Both the position numbers and the translations under genes were made by a program. Below are positions 52,698 to 63,205 of a stretch of 64,000 nt of DNA, piece after piece (position 1 is the stretch's first letter; each line of letters begins with the position of its first letter). The stretch is from Prostheceraeus crozeri (Eukaryota > Platyhelminthes > Polycladida > Euryleptidae), in contig CAJQUW010009332.1 of the NCBI GenBank assembly GCA_907163375.1, positions 1 through 64,000 on the forward strand, given 5' to 3'. A model generated the notes under the pieces. The model saw nothing but the letters and a program-made list of their open reading frames with translations, did no database searches and was not told the DNA's origin.

Positions 52698-52834
52698 GCA
52701 TATGATGTTTGCGAGAACGTCGTAATTCACTCACTTCACTTCACTCCCCTTTTTACGTCCTTCTTGTCCCATTGCTTGAGGTTAGACGGAGTTTGATGGC
52801 TCGTAATTAAATATCGAAGATGCTATTAAATGTT

Positions 52835-52891
52835 TATTCTACCGGTTTCGGATAGGAGTGGAACAGCCGCTCTTATCCTTCATCAGGAATA
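52835..52891 (-). ncRNA. Hammerhead ribozyme motif, left arm
   Basis: Minus strand: TATTC, CTGATGA, A, GGATA...TATCC, GAAA, CCGGTA, GAATA. The conserved CUGAUGA and GAAA cores are intact. Stem I is 5 bp and stem II is 5 bp. Stem III is palindromic ACCGGU, as expected for ribozymes that act as dimers. One unpaired A sits between core and stem II. Confidence 0.65.
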
Positions 52892-53573
52892 GAAAGACAT
52901 ACGAAAATATATAAAATTCAAATGGTACAAGCATTAAAAAACTTTGCATGCATAGAATCATAGACACAGAAGAGAAGGAATAACGCATAGATTCTTTAAG
53001 TCAATTAGCAGACATAGTGGTCACAGAGATAGGAGATTTAGGGTCAAATATAGGTTACCGCTGTAAAGCGTGCTGCATAAATAAGCCAAAAGGATAGTCG
53101 GTCATCAATTGACTTATAAATTTCATTTCTTTTCTTTTTCGTTCACTTTCATTTCCTTCGATTCTATCCAATATGGAGAATTTCACTTTTTGTTCTTGAT
53201 GACCATGTTCTAAACAATGAAATGAAACTACTTTATTTTCATCATTATGTCTGATGTCAAAGCGATGTCCAGTTATTCTCTCCCTAAGAGACCTCTCTGT
53301 TTCCCAATATATAAAAAAGAGCAATTTTCAAATTGAAGAGCGGATACAATGTTGGTAATGCTGTATGCAGTGTTAGTTGCTATGATATGCAGCACGCTTT
53401 ACAGCGGTAACCTATATTTGACCCTAAATCTCCTATCTCTGTGACCACTATGTCTGCTAATTGACTTAGAGAATCTATGCGTTATTCCTTCTCTTCTGTG
53501 TCTATGATTCTATGCATGCAAAGTTTTTTAATGCTTGTACCATTTGAATTTTATATATTTTCGTATGTCTTTC

Positions 53574-53630
53574 TATTCCTGATGAAGGATAAGAGCGGCT
53601 GTTCCACTCCTATCCGAAACCAGTAGAATA
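53574..53630 (+). ncRNA. Hammerhead ribozyme motif, right arm
   Basis: Mirror copy of the left-arm motif: TATTC (53574-53578), CTGATGA (53579-53585), stem II GGATA/TATCC, GAAA (53616-53619), predicted cleavage after GTA at 53625, GAATA (53626-53630). Stem III reads ACCAGT here, one change from the palindrome, so it may be weaker. Confidence 0.62.
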
Positions 53631-53686
53631 AACATTTAATAGCATCTTCGATATTTAATTACGACGTTCTCGCAAACATCATATGC

Positions 53687-54531
53687 TCGCAATCGATAAA
53701 AGAGGAAATTATGAACATTCAAAAAATATTTTACATCCACATGTCGCGTTTTATCTGTCAGTTGTGGGTGAATTTTATTATCGTTGACTGTTGAGTAGCA
53801 GCAAAATGAAAAATATCTTTTAAATAGCTCATCACTGCTCTAAATTGAGAGCTTCTGAATATTTTCTGATAATACCAACCTCCCGTTCCGATAACTTTCA
53901 AAATTAATTCACTTATTCTACGAGAAATTTAGAAAAAGTATTGCCATATAATTATTATGCTTTCTACAATTCTAGTATTGATTTCTAATTTATTGACTGT
54001 TCAATTGATGATGTGCTGTTTTGTTTTTATTGGGATATTTCTCTGTAGTACAAAACAATCTAGAAATTATACGACTTTCGAATAAACTCGATAGCTTTGG
54101 CTTGATTATTTTATTTGGGTTTTGATTGTCATAAGGCAGATTTTTTTACTGGAGGGCTGGGGACCCTTGTGAGAATTCTCCGCCCTATTCCTTGGGAGAC
54201 TTGACGCATTGGATTTCGTAAATTGTCAAGAACTACCATGAAATTATACCTCATGTCCCCACCATTCTCTCGATTTGCCAGTCGAATAGCAAATTGTCGC
54301 AATAAAAAGACCATTTTTGAATTTTAAAAAATGTGCGATTGATTCGCAGTAGACATGTGGTATGGAATAAGCTATTCTTGCACTGTTGCATTTACTTCCT
54401 GTCTCTAATGCGCCTAAATAATTAACAAAAAAAATAGGTCAAATAGAACTAGGTAAGTTTATGTATTGGATGGCTCATGAACAAATTTAACTACCGGTAA
54501 TGTAAAAGTTACCTTGACCGTGTATTATAAG
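53687..54531. other. Intergenic DNA without recognisable gene
   Basis: No coding, RNA or transposon signal recognised. Confidence 0.5.
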
Positions 54532-54940
54532 AGAATTAGAAAATCTGGAAATAGGCCAAGTGTTTTGGCCAAACACTTTGGTTTATTTTGATAGAAAATA
54601 TAAAAATATACAAATAATGTTAATCTCCTATTCGTATTTTATTGACCACCGGTCAATATCATCAGGGGAGTATAAAAAGGATGATGGCTTCATAGCTTTA
54701 ACTAAGTACAAATTTCAAAATGATATTGATAAGGGCCTACAGATTGCATTTAGCAAAATAAGAAATCTTTGTGGACTTCCATCTCAGCCCGGCTGTTAAA
54801 CTTAGGCCTACACTTATCTACATAAACAGCCTCAGGAGTCTGAGATTTGCACTATCATCGCCCTTGTATCGGAGATTAGCATAATTTGTATATTTTCTAT
54901 CAAAATAAACACTTGGCCTATTCCCATATTTTCTAATTCT
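54532..54940. mobile_element. MITE-like inverted-repeat element
   Basis: Ends AGAATTAGAAAAT...AATAGGCCAAGTGTTT and inverse at 54880-54940, with the shared TTATTTTGATAGAAAATATA following. Left arm has a ~15-bp extra segment (TGGCCAAACACTTTGG). 409 bp. No clear target duplication. A 79-residue frame inside shows no domain. Confidence 0.6.
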
Positions 54941-55619
54941 TTTTTGCGAATTCAAGAACCACTGCTGAGGCTGTATTCATAAATTTTGGTGGAAAAGCTT
55001 CATGTCCAGATGCTAGATACTTTGAAATCCATGTTTAGAAGAAGCTCGAGATCTGATTCGAACATGCATTCCTTCAGCTTTTCCCATCATCCATTATCGC
55101 TTAGTTAATGGCTTAATTAATTAATTCGAAATGTGTGACATAAGAAACTACGTCTGGTTGACAATCTCAGAAAGCTATGAAATTCAAATAATTTTCTTTT
55201 CTAACTTTCCTATTGACAACCGTTATGGCAATCTCATTGCAGATAAATTGAACCAAAATTTTTGTAGTCTACTTTTAGCGATAGTGTAAAATAGCACACG
55301 TTGCGGCAACCTAGTGGATAAGAAAATCCATTTCTACGAAACTGCGTCTGGTGATCCTTATTTTAACTTCACGTCAGATATTGATCAAATAACGCCGTCT
55401 TATAAGTACATTTTTGCTTGGTTATCGTCGTCGTCACCGTCACTCGAGTCGAGTAAGGCGCCAAGATGCTATATTTGAATCAATGAGAGTAGTCAATACA
55501 GACAGTAAGCAGTCACTATAGATGCGTATAGTTATATAGATGAATATAGTCACAAAGATTAATCAGAAAGATTTGCCAATAAGTCAGTGAGTCCTCAGGT
55601 GTGATAGAAGGCTAATACA

Positions 55620-55815
55620 GGCGCGGCACACACGACCGCACATCCGACGTTTGGCGCCACTGCCGCATCTTTCCTCCTCTGTCTTCCTTCAGCCGGCTAT
55701 CATTAGCCAGCATTACCGCTGCCCTGCGCTTCTCAATGGTAGATGGATTATCGATATAATTGTTTCATCGGAGTCAGGATACTGGGCAATAAGAAAGTTT
55801 CCAAAACACTGAAGG
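55620..55815 (+). other. GC-richer patch ending in a splice donor, possible 5' exon
   Basis: More GC-rich than the surroundings and ends AACACTGAAG|GTAAGT at 55812. It could be a non-coding first exon or promoter of the fucosyltransferase gene that starts 6 kb downstream, with the RTE LINE in the intron. No supporting evidence beyond composition and the donor. Confidence 0.2.
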
Positions 55816-56437
55816 TAAGTCGTCAGATTTCAGTAATCTTCGCGTCTGGGCTGAGTTTCTTATAATTATCCGACTTATTGAAGATTTTTGCTTTGCTTTG
55901 CGTTATCACAATCAGTGAAAGAATTTGAGCGCAACCTTCTGTAGGATAATGGTACAATACCTCCGATGCGACTAAATGGTTTCCTGAAAATTGACTTATT
56001 CTTCACTCTCTGCGATTTTCTATCATGTTCAGTCTCTGTTGTCAGAAAGTCACATACAGTACAAAAAGTTAGGATGGAAAAGAAAAGCACAAAGCCACTT
56101 AGAAGCACGGTCCCAGTCACAGAGTTATATATTTGTTAGAGTAACAACTCAGCAATGATCCTCAAATGTGATTGCAGCTTCGATTTTATTAAATGACCTC
56201 GTGTTGTTACGGATAGTGCAGTGATGTGGCGGAAATGATTATTTCCATTCCATGGATATGTGAATGACTTGACGATGATGGAAACTTCCACCAAAATAAT
56301 TTCCTGTTTTGAGAAGAGTAAACTTCGGTCGCTTTATGTTCATGAAGCCTAAATTCAAAGATTGCTAATTTGTATAAATGTCACATTACATGGGACTGAC
56401 CATATCATTTTTTATCAATCCAGGATTACTTACTTAC

Positions 56438-58172
56438 TTACTTCTTCCTCGTTTTGCGTCTCTTCTTCCCGGTTCCGGGGCTGAACGTAGATGTGATGAC
56501 CCGTTTCCATCTCGAACGATCTAGAGCAGTGTCTTCCGACACCTCCAGAGACTCCAGATCTTCATGGATACAGGCTTGCCAAGTCTTCTTAGGTCTTCCA
56601 GGTGGACGGCAACCATCGACTGACAAGTTGTAGACTTCATTGATGACGTCACCATTGGCTCTTCTTACGTGGCCAAACCAGCGCAGACGTCTTTGCCGGA
56701 GGCGGACTGGAAGTTCGGGCAAACCACAGCGTCTCGCTACTTCTTCGCTTGTAACTTTGTCTTTCAACCTGACCTCTGCCATATACCTCAGCATTCGTCT
56801 GTCAGTACTTCTCAGAAGTTCAACCAGCCTTAGGCTGAGGGGCCACGTTTCTGCGCCGTAGATAAGAACTGATCTTACACACATCTCATACACATGGGTT
56901 CTACACTTCAATGGGATGCCTTTGTTGGTAAGAAGACTGGCCAATTCTCTCCATTTCGTCCATGAAGCCGCGATGCGAGTCCGAACCGCTCCTTCAGCGC
57001 TTGCCTCTGAGTCCACGACATCTCCGAGGTAACAAAAATCGTGGACCTCTTGTAGGACGATCCCATTCACATTAAGTGAATCATCCTCAGGCGAGTTGGG
57101 AACATCCGCGCACTTCGGACATCGGAAGCCTGTTATTCTTTGAAATGAACGCAATCGGGAGCACTTTTTGTGACACCACAATTTGCAGGAAACACAAAAA
57201 GGTCGAGTTTGCTCCGACTCCCCTGCCACAACAACTGCACGGCCACTTTCCAGACTTGGTGCGTTCTTTGCTCTTCCCAGTTACCATGACCTTGCACTTC
57301 GCCCCGTTGATCTTCAAGCCACGCCGCTCTAAACCATCCTTCCACCTTGAAAACATATCAATGGCTTCTTGCTTGGAGGCAGCTGTTAAAACCAGATCAT
57401 CGGCGTACAGCAACTCCCATGGGCCGGATCCTCGACAATCTTTGGACGCTTCCTCCATCACTGTAATGAACAGCAAGGGGCTAAGCGCTGACCCTTGGTG
57501 TACTCCCATGCCGACGTCCAGTTCCTCCGACAGACCAAACTTTGTCACGATTTGCGTTCTTGAACTCCAATACATGGACATTACAACCGAAACCAATCTC
57601 TTAGGAACTCCTTGTCTGCGCAATGCCCATTCGATGATTTCTCTAGGGACTCTGTCGAAAGCCTTTTCGAGATCGACGAACACATGGTAGAGCTTCATCT
57701 TCTTTTGGCTGTACTTTTCTTGCAACTGACGAAGGATGAAGACAGCATCAGTTGTAGATTTCCCTCTTCGGAAACCAAACTGCCGGCAATCAATGCTAAT
57801 TATCTTCCTCAACCTCCTCTATATGACCTTCTCAAACAGCTTCATACCATGTTCCAGCAGACGAATCCCTCTGTAATTGCCGCATTCCAGAGAATCACCT
57901 CTCCCCTTGTAAATGGGGATAGTCAGGCTTCTTTGCCATTGAGACGGCAGACCGCCACTGTCGATTGCCTCCTGAAATACTGTCACCAGTCTCATTACAG
58001 TATCTTCACCATCTCCCTTAAGCAGTTCAACTGAGAGGCCTGATGGTCCAGGAGCTCTACCATTTTTCATGTCGCATAGAGCACTACGTACTTCTTCCTC
58101 AGTCACTCTTTCTGTGGGTCCTTCAGATGTAATTGGCTCATCGATGGTGAAGTTGCTGCTTTTGTTTAGCAA
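56438..58172 (-). pseudogene. RTE-like LINE reverse transcriptase, zinc finger and thumb in three frames
   Basis: 57819-58172: EEEVRSALCDMKNGRAPGPS and SLTIPIYKGRGD. 57087-57812: FGFRRGKSTTDAVFILRQ, FVDLEKAFDRVPR, GVHQGSALSPLLF and LLYADDLVLTA, the catalytic YADD. 56438-57229: a zinc finger (CVSCKLWCHKKC, CPKC), LNVNGIVLQEVHDFCYLGDV, then VLIYGAETWPLS and RRLRWFGHVRRANGD. One frame change lies near 57,815 and one near 57,150-57,230. The PHD-like finger between palm and thumb is a feature of this LINE group. Confidence 0.85.
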
Positions 58173-59551
58173 TCCTTCGAAGTACTCTTTCCAACGGATT
58201 TTGATGTCTGCTTCTTAACTAAAATCTCTCCTGTTTCACTTTTCACGAAGTTTCCTTGAACTACATCTTTCCCTTCTGTTTTCATTTGTCGCGCAATCCT
58301 GAACATCTTGTTTTGCGTTTCGGTCTTACTGATGTTCCTGCTAAAAGTCTGCCACGATTCTTCTCTGGCCTTTGCAACAGCTTTCTTAGACAATTTTGAC
58401 GCATCCTTGTACATTTTACGGTCATTTTCAGTTTTTGACTTCTGCCACTTTTTGAAAGCCAATTTCTTGTTCTTTATAGCTCTTTGTACCTCACAAGACC
58501 ACCACCACGTCTCACGCTGCACTTGTCGCGGCCGTCCTCTTGTTTCCCCAAGAACTTGCTTTGCTGCCTGAATGACATTACATTGAAGCTGGTCCCAACC
58601 GATCTCCGATTGAGTTTCATTTTTCTGCTGGCAAACTTCCTCAAATTTTCTTCTCGTTTCTTCATCTTTCAATTTCCATACTTTCAATTTTCTGTTGAAA
58701 GTTTTCCTAAATGCCTTCACTTCTTGCTGCATATGTACATCCGTGACCAATAGCCGATGTTGTGTTAGGCAGGCCTCTCCAGGGATGCATTTCACATCCC
58801 TGACAGTCACATGACCATCTTGTCTCAACAGCATGTAGTCTATTTGAGTAGCGCCATCACCACTTTTGTATGTGATCAACTTTTCACGACCTTTGTGAAA
58901 CTTCGTATTCATGACCAACATTACGTGTCCTTGACAGAAAGTTAGAATGCGTTCTCCTTCGGAATTTCTCTCACCGAAACCATGAGGACCCATCACATCC
59001 TCAAAACCTCTTCTGTCCGCGCTAACATGCCCATTTAGATCCCCCGGAATCCATACAGGTTCACTTGATGGAACGCTAGAGATGTCATCTTCCAGACTAT
59101 CCCAGAAATCATCCTTCTCAGCAGCAGATCTCCCTGTCTGGGGGGCATATACTGAATATATGTGAAACACCTTTCCATCGAAAACCATTTTCACCTTCAC
59201 GAAGGCGGCACTTGGTCTCTCTACTTGAATCACGTTGCCAATTAACCGATCTCTTACAAGAATGCCAACTCCTCCTCGACTTGTCTTCTCACCAGACCAC
59301 CAAAGCTTGTATCGCTCATCTCCGTCGCCCAATATTTTGCATCCATTTCCTTTATATTGGGTTTCTTGAATGCAGCACACGTCAGCATTTCTTCTACCCA
59401 GCTTTTCTGTCACTTCTCTGCTTCTGCCGCAGAGCGAGCCTAGTTTGCAGTACAAATACGTATCAGGTTTATTCTTCTCCCCGGTCATTCGTCGCACCCC
59501 TAGTCTACCAAAAGACTCCCGGGCACTCGGGGCCATTTGTATATGAGTCAT
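58166..59551 (-). CDS. RTE-like LINE endonuclease (APE type) and linker
   Basis: 461 residues. Near residue 30 begins the apurinic-endonuclease-like fold: RNADVCCIQETQYKG, RGGVGILVRDRLIG, YSVYAPQTGRSA, WIPGDLNGHVSAD (catalytic Asp and Asn), MLVMNTKFHK, TQIDYMLLR. It nicks target DNA for target-primed reverse transcription. After residue ~270 comes a basic linker. It is often annotated as craniofacial development protein 2-like. A frame change near 58,170 cuts it from the reverse transcriptase. Confidence 0.85.
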   Translation of the reverse strand: MTHIQMAPSARESFGRLGVRRMTGEKNKPDTYLYCKLGSLCGRSREVTEKLGRRNADVCCIQETQYKGNGCKILGDGDERYKLWWSGEKTSRGGVGILVRDRLIGNVIQVERPSAAFVKVKMVFDGKVFHIYSVYAPQTGRSAAEKDDFWDSLEDDISSVPSSEPVWIPGDLNGHVSADRRGFEDVMGPHGFGERNSEGERILTFCQGHVMLVMNTKFHKGREKLITYKSGDGATQIDYMLLRQDGHVTVRDVKCIPGEACLTQHRLLVTDVHMQQEVKAFRKTFNRKLKVWKLKDEETRRKFEEVCQQKNETQSEIGWDQLQCNVIQAAKQVLGETRGRPRQVQRETWWWSCEVQRAIKNKKLAFKKWQKSKTENDRKMYKDASKLSKKAVAKAREESWQTFSRNISKTETQNKMFRIARQMKTEGKDVVQGNFVKSETGEILVKKQTSKSVGKSTSKDC

Positions 59552-59857
59552 CGCATATTGAAATAGGTGGAGCAGAAAGTTTTACAGTCGCATGCCCTTG
59601 CTGACACTAACCACAAATATCGGTTGTGGACCTAGCCTTTTCACATCAACAGATGGAAAACCTGCAAGGCAGCAGGCTGGAGGACAAGATCTAAGGCAGT
59701 CCAAGCCTTGACACGTTACCCAAGGGTACCGCCGCTGTTGGTTCGGGGCTGTTTATTCACGCAAGGCAAGTTTATTCGCAGCTAACCATCCCTTTGATGG
59801 CCCTTCGCTATCCACCACCTGCGACCCGAGAGGTAGGAGTTACAGCTCTCCCCCTCC

Positions 59858-60570
59858 AGAGTATGGTGCTACAATGAGTTGTGGCCTCCAATCTTTGTTT
59901 AATTTTTAGTCTGCAACATCCCTGCTTTGCTAGTCAATTGCTTTGAATTGATTAACCACACTTATGAGAACAAAAACATGGCAATGGATTCAAATACGCA
60001 TGCACTGTCATCAGTCAACAAGATTATATGAGTGATAGTGTAGAACTAGGACTGTCTGAAAATATTCCATGCTTCACAAATGTGCAGCTCTGCTGTATAA
60101 AAGTGCAGTAGCAGATTAAAGCAGATTGTGCAGATTAAAGTCATGCAGCATCAGCTGGAGCTCAGAACATCAGCAAGCCACAAAGAAGCATTAAGTGACC
60201 TTTTTATAAAAGCAACCTAAAACTTGTGAAGCACATCTGCAGATGATTTTACTTGAGCAGTGCAGGTGAAGTGAAGGACTTATGTCACATTGAGTCAAAG
60301 GGCCCCGTCTCATCTGCTACTGCACTTTTATACAGCAGAGCTGCACATTTGTGAAGCATGGAATATTTTCAGACAGTCCTAGTTCTACACTATCACTCAT
60401 ATAATCTTGTTGACTGACGACAGTGCATGCGTATTTGAATCCATTGCCATGTTTTTGTTCTCATAAGTGTGGTTAATCAATTCAAAGCAATTGACTAGCA
60501 AAGCAGGGATGTTGCAGACTAAACATTAAACAAAGATTGGAGGCCACAACTCATTGTAGCACCATACTCT
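59858..60570. repeat. 713-bp near-palindrome (foldback element)
   Basis: Two 259-bp arms (59858-60116 and 60312-60570) are almost exact inverse copies around a 195-bp spacer. Left arm begins AGAGTATGGTGCTACAATG. Right arm ends with its inverse. The LINE 5' end meets the left arm at 59857/59858. No coding capacity. High arm identity suggests recent origin. Confidence 0.85.
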
Positions 60571-61948
60571 GACAAATAATGTGGTAAATTCAAGCATATC
60601 CCCCCCCCCTATGCCAAGCATTATACCAAAAGCCTCTATAGCCTTGAAAGTGACAATGGATCCCTTCTTTTTATGTGTAATAAATAACTTTTCAGTCTTT
60701 TGACCAACATTGTTGTACAATTGCTCTACTTGTGGGCCAAACGTGATATTGAAAAAACGCTATATTTGAACAGTGTCCGCAACAGGTAGACCCAAGATCA
60801 TCAAGGACTAGAGCCAGCTAGAGCCAAGATCATCATTCGAATGCAACGATAGGCCTACATTTGGATAATGAATTCTCGTAAAGAGTGAATGTAAATAGTG
60901 GTATAATTTTACTCAAACATAAATTGGTCACTATTTCGTATGACTGAAATCCAAACGGAAATACTGGTTGATTACAAAAACATGGAAATCATCGAGTTTC
61001 TTCCGCGACAACCCCTATGCAGTGACACATGTAAGATGCGCAATTGACTGCATGATTTTGATAGCAATGCAGAAGAAAGTGCAGCACCTATTTTGCAAAT
61101 CCTCCGCAATGATTATACGACAGACCATAACACGAAGTCGAAGAGAGGAAGAGGGTTTACTATTCCAACTTCATCTCTTCATGCAAAGTGATCCGCGTAT
61201 CTGTGGAGACTATGGGAACGTGGGCCCTTCTACCTTCATTCAGGAAATCAGCAAGAAGATCACAACCGCAACAGATGAAAGATCGCATCTTTCCTGATTC
61301 AAAGGATAAGTGTGGCAGTAAAAAGAGGAGAAGCCATGTCTGTGATCGGAATACTTCACATGACTTGCGTTATTTTTTATCTTTGATTTTCTCAATCTTG
61401 CTGTAGGTTTTGTCTTAAAATAGAAAGGTTTTATCTTCGAAAGGGTAAAGTGAAGCTAGTAGCATTATAACTTGGATTTTTGCGGTCAGAAATATCAGAT
61501 AGTCTTGACTGCTAGCGCCGCCTCGTCTATGTCTGATGTTTCTATCCTTAAAATCCATGATACAATGCTACATTCATACATTGATAAACGCTTTGCACCT
61601 GCACTTTCATAACGAAAAGAGGAAGAATGAGTAGGTATCGCTAGGTGTTGTCTATGGGAACATCGATTGAATTTGTTTTGCATGAAAAGTCTCCCGGCTC
61701 ATTGTAGCCTATTTTTGTTTTGAGTTCTTATATGCTATCTATCGTCATTTTCCTCTTCATTTCTCACAAGATTACAGGAATACAAACTCAAACACAACGG
61801 CGTTCATCCATTTCAGTTTCTACTTTTGTACTTCCTGATTCATTACAAGAACGCCAATTGTTATGATGAGAGATTTTCGCAAATTGAACTGATTGCGTCA
61901 TGACGGACTTACCAATTCGTCTTAATCTTACGGCGATGTAGTCATGAC
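60571..61948. other. Upstream region of the fucosyltransferase gene
   Basis: No coding region recognised. Several short frames (60968-61297) lack domains. Should contain the promoter or 5' exons of the downstream gene, which I cannot place. Confidence 0.4.
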
Positions 61949-63205
61949 ATGCATTATTCCGCAACTCGCAGAACCGGCCACATGAATAAACTCTTCCGTT
62001 GGATATACTTCGCAGCATTTAGTGGCGTTGTTTTCTATATTCTGTTGATTATCTTTGAATCTAAAGAGAAATTAATCAATGTTGAGGTGGAAGAATATCA
62101 TCAAGCTGAGCAGACTCATCACTATGATTACAACGCTGATTCCGTCGGATGGTTATCTTTAGAGCGTCGAAAAATATTAGATAAAGAATTAGTGAAACAT
62201 TGTCCTTCAGGATATAAATGCATTGCCGTTGGAACAAAGTTATTTGGAAAATGGAGCATGTGGTTGACATATTATCGGACGTGGACATCGCAGTTTAAAG
62301 GTTGTAACAGCGTATTTAAAAAATGCACATTGATTTCTGACGTATTAAGTGCTGATGCGGTTATTTTCCACTCAAGAGATTTATTTCCCAGCAGAAACTT
62401 GCCAAAATTACGACAGAATACTCGGCAAAAGTGGATATTTTTTACATGGGAATCTCCTACTTCAGAATCTCAGATGGGAAATAATATTTTTGGTGATTTA
62501 GGATGGAGACATTATTTTAATTGGACTGCAACGTATAAGCAAAACGCAGATATAATGACTTCATATGGTGCGGTGACGATTCGGTCACAAGTTATCTCAG
62601 GGTCTAAAACAAAAATTCATACATCCCCATTCACTTCCCCATCTCCTTTTAAGCGAAAATTTCTTGCCCTGGCATTGGTCAGCAATTGTAATACAGGTAT
62701 TAGGCGAATACAATTTCTTGAGAGATTAAAAGAACTTATGGATGTAAAGATTTTTGGAAAGTGTGGTCAGAGATTTCCATTTCCTAGCTTTGAGAGTGCA
62801 GCCAAACATTTTTACTTCTATTTTGCATTTGAAAATTCCCGGTGTATTGATTACATGACGGAGAAATTCTGGTTGAATGGTCTCCGGTCTGGTGTCGTAC
62901 CTGTCGTTATTGGTGGTCGGCGTGAAGATTATCAAGTTCTGGCTCCACCACACTCCTACATTTTCGCAGGCGATTATGAAACTCCTAAAGATTTGGCTAA
63001 CTTTTTGAAAGCTGTCGCCGCGGACTCCAAAAAGTATGCGAAATATTTCCAGTGGCAGCAAACTCATGAACTCCGAAAAGCAGACAAAGCGGAAGACTTT
63101 TTATGCAAAACTTGTGAAAAGCTATTTAAAAACGACAAGCATCAAGTTGTAGATATATATTCCAAGTGGAACATTTCTGATTGTGATATGACGCCTCTCA
63201 TTTGA
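61949..63205 (+). CDS. Alpha-1,3-fucosyltransferase, GT10 family
   Basis: 418 residues (or 407 from ATG at 61982). A type II Golgi membrane protein: short cytosolic part, membrane segment ~residues 16-37 (WIYFAAFSGVVFYILLIIF), stem, then the catalytic domain. GT10 motifs: IFFTWESPTSESQ, HYFNWTATYKQNADIMTSYG, FLALALVSNCNTGIRR, VKIFGKCG, FYFAFENSRCIDYMTEKFWL and LRSGVVPVVIGGRREDY, VLAPPHSYIFAGDY. It transfers fucose from GDP-fucose to N-acetylglucosamine of glycans. The coding part is intronless, as in many members. Cys pairs near the C-terminus (FLCKTCEKLF, SDCD) are typical. No defects seen. AATAAA at ~63463. Confidence 0.93.
   Translation: MHYSATRRTGHMNKLFRWIYFAAFSGVVFYILLIIFESKEKLINVEVEEYHQAEQTHHYDYNADSVGWLSLERRKILDKELVKHCPSGYKCIAVGTKLFGKWSMWLTYYRTWTSQFKGCNSVFKKCTLISDVLSADAVIFHSRDLFPSRNLPKLRQNTRQKWIFFTWESPTSESQMGNNIFGDLGWRHYFNWTATYKQNADIMTSYGAVTIRSQVISGSKTKIHTSPFTSPSPFKRKFLALALVSNCNTGIRRIQFLERLKELMDVKIFGKCGQRFPFPSFESAAKHFYFYFAFENSRCIDYMTEKFWLNGLRSGVVPVVIGGRREDYQVLAPPHSYIFAGDYETPKDLANFLKAVAADSKKYAKYFQWQQTHELRKADKAEDFLCKTCEKLFKNDKHQVVDIYSKWNISDCDMTPLI

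Larger units (their letters stand above)
52698..53686 (-). mobile_element. Penelope-like element fragment with inverted arms
   Basis: Arms 52698-53079 and 53386-53686 are inverse copies, with a 75-bp insertion in the left arm that is flanked by CGTAATT. The middle (53055-53324, minus) encodes MLFFIYWETERSLRERITGH and RHNDENKVVSFHCLEHGH, the GIY-YIG endonuclease C-terminus of Penelope-like elements. Inverted terminal repeats of this kind are usual in the class. The reverse transcriptase is missing, so the copy is 5'-truncated. Confidence 0.78.
56427..59857 (-). mobile_element. RTE-like LINE, nearly full-length
   Basis: A 3.4-kb non-LTR retrotransposon on the minus strand. The 3' end has a (AAGT)n-type tail (56428-56445). 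The 5' end (59600-59857) reads CTGGAGGGGGAGAGCTGTAA and GGGTCGCAGGTGG, a 5' untranslated region style I associate with RTE-type elements. Coding order: endonuclease, reverse transcriptase, zinc finger/thumb. Long frames remain, so it is fairly young. It interrupts or abuts the palindrome at 59858. Confidence 0.85.

Noticed and set aside
55875-56120. 81-residue minus-strand frame with a hydrophobic start
   Set aside because: Short, no family, no promoter or splice context.
57076-57690. 204-residue plus-strand frame
   Set aside because: Antisense to the LINE reverse transcriptase, no domain of its own.
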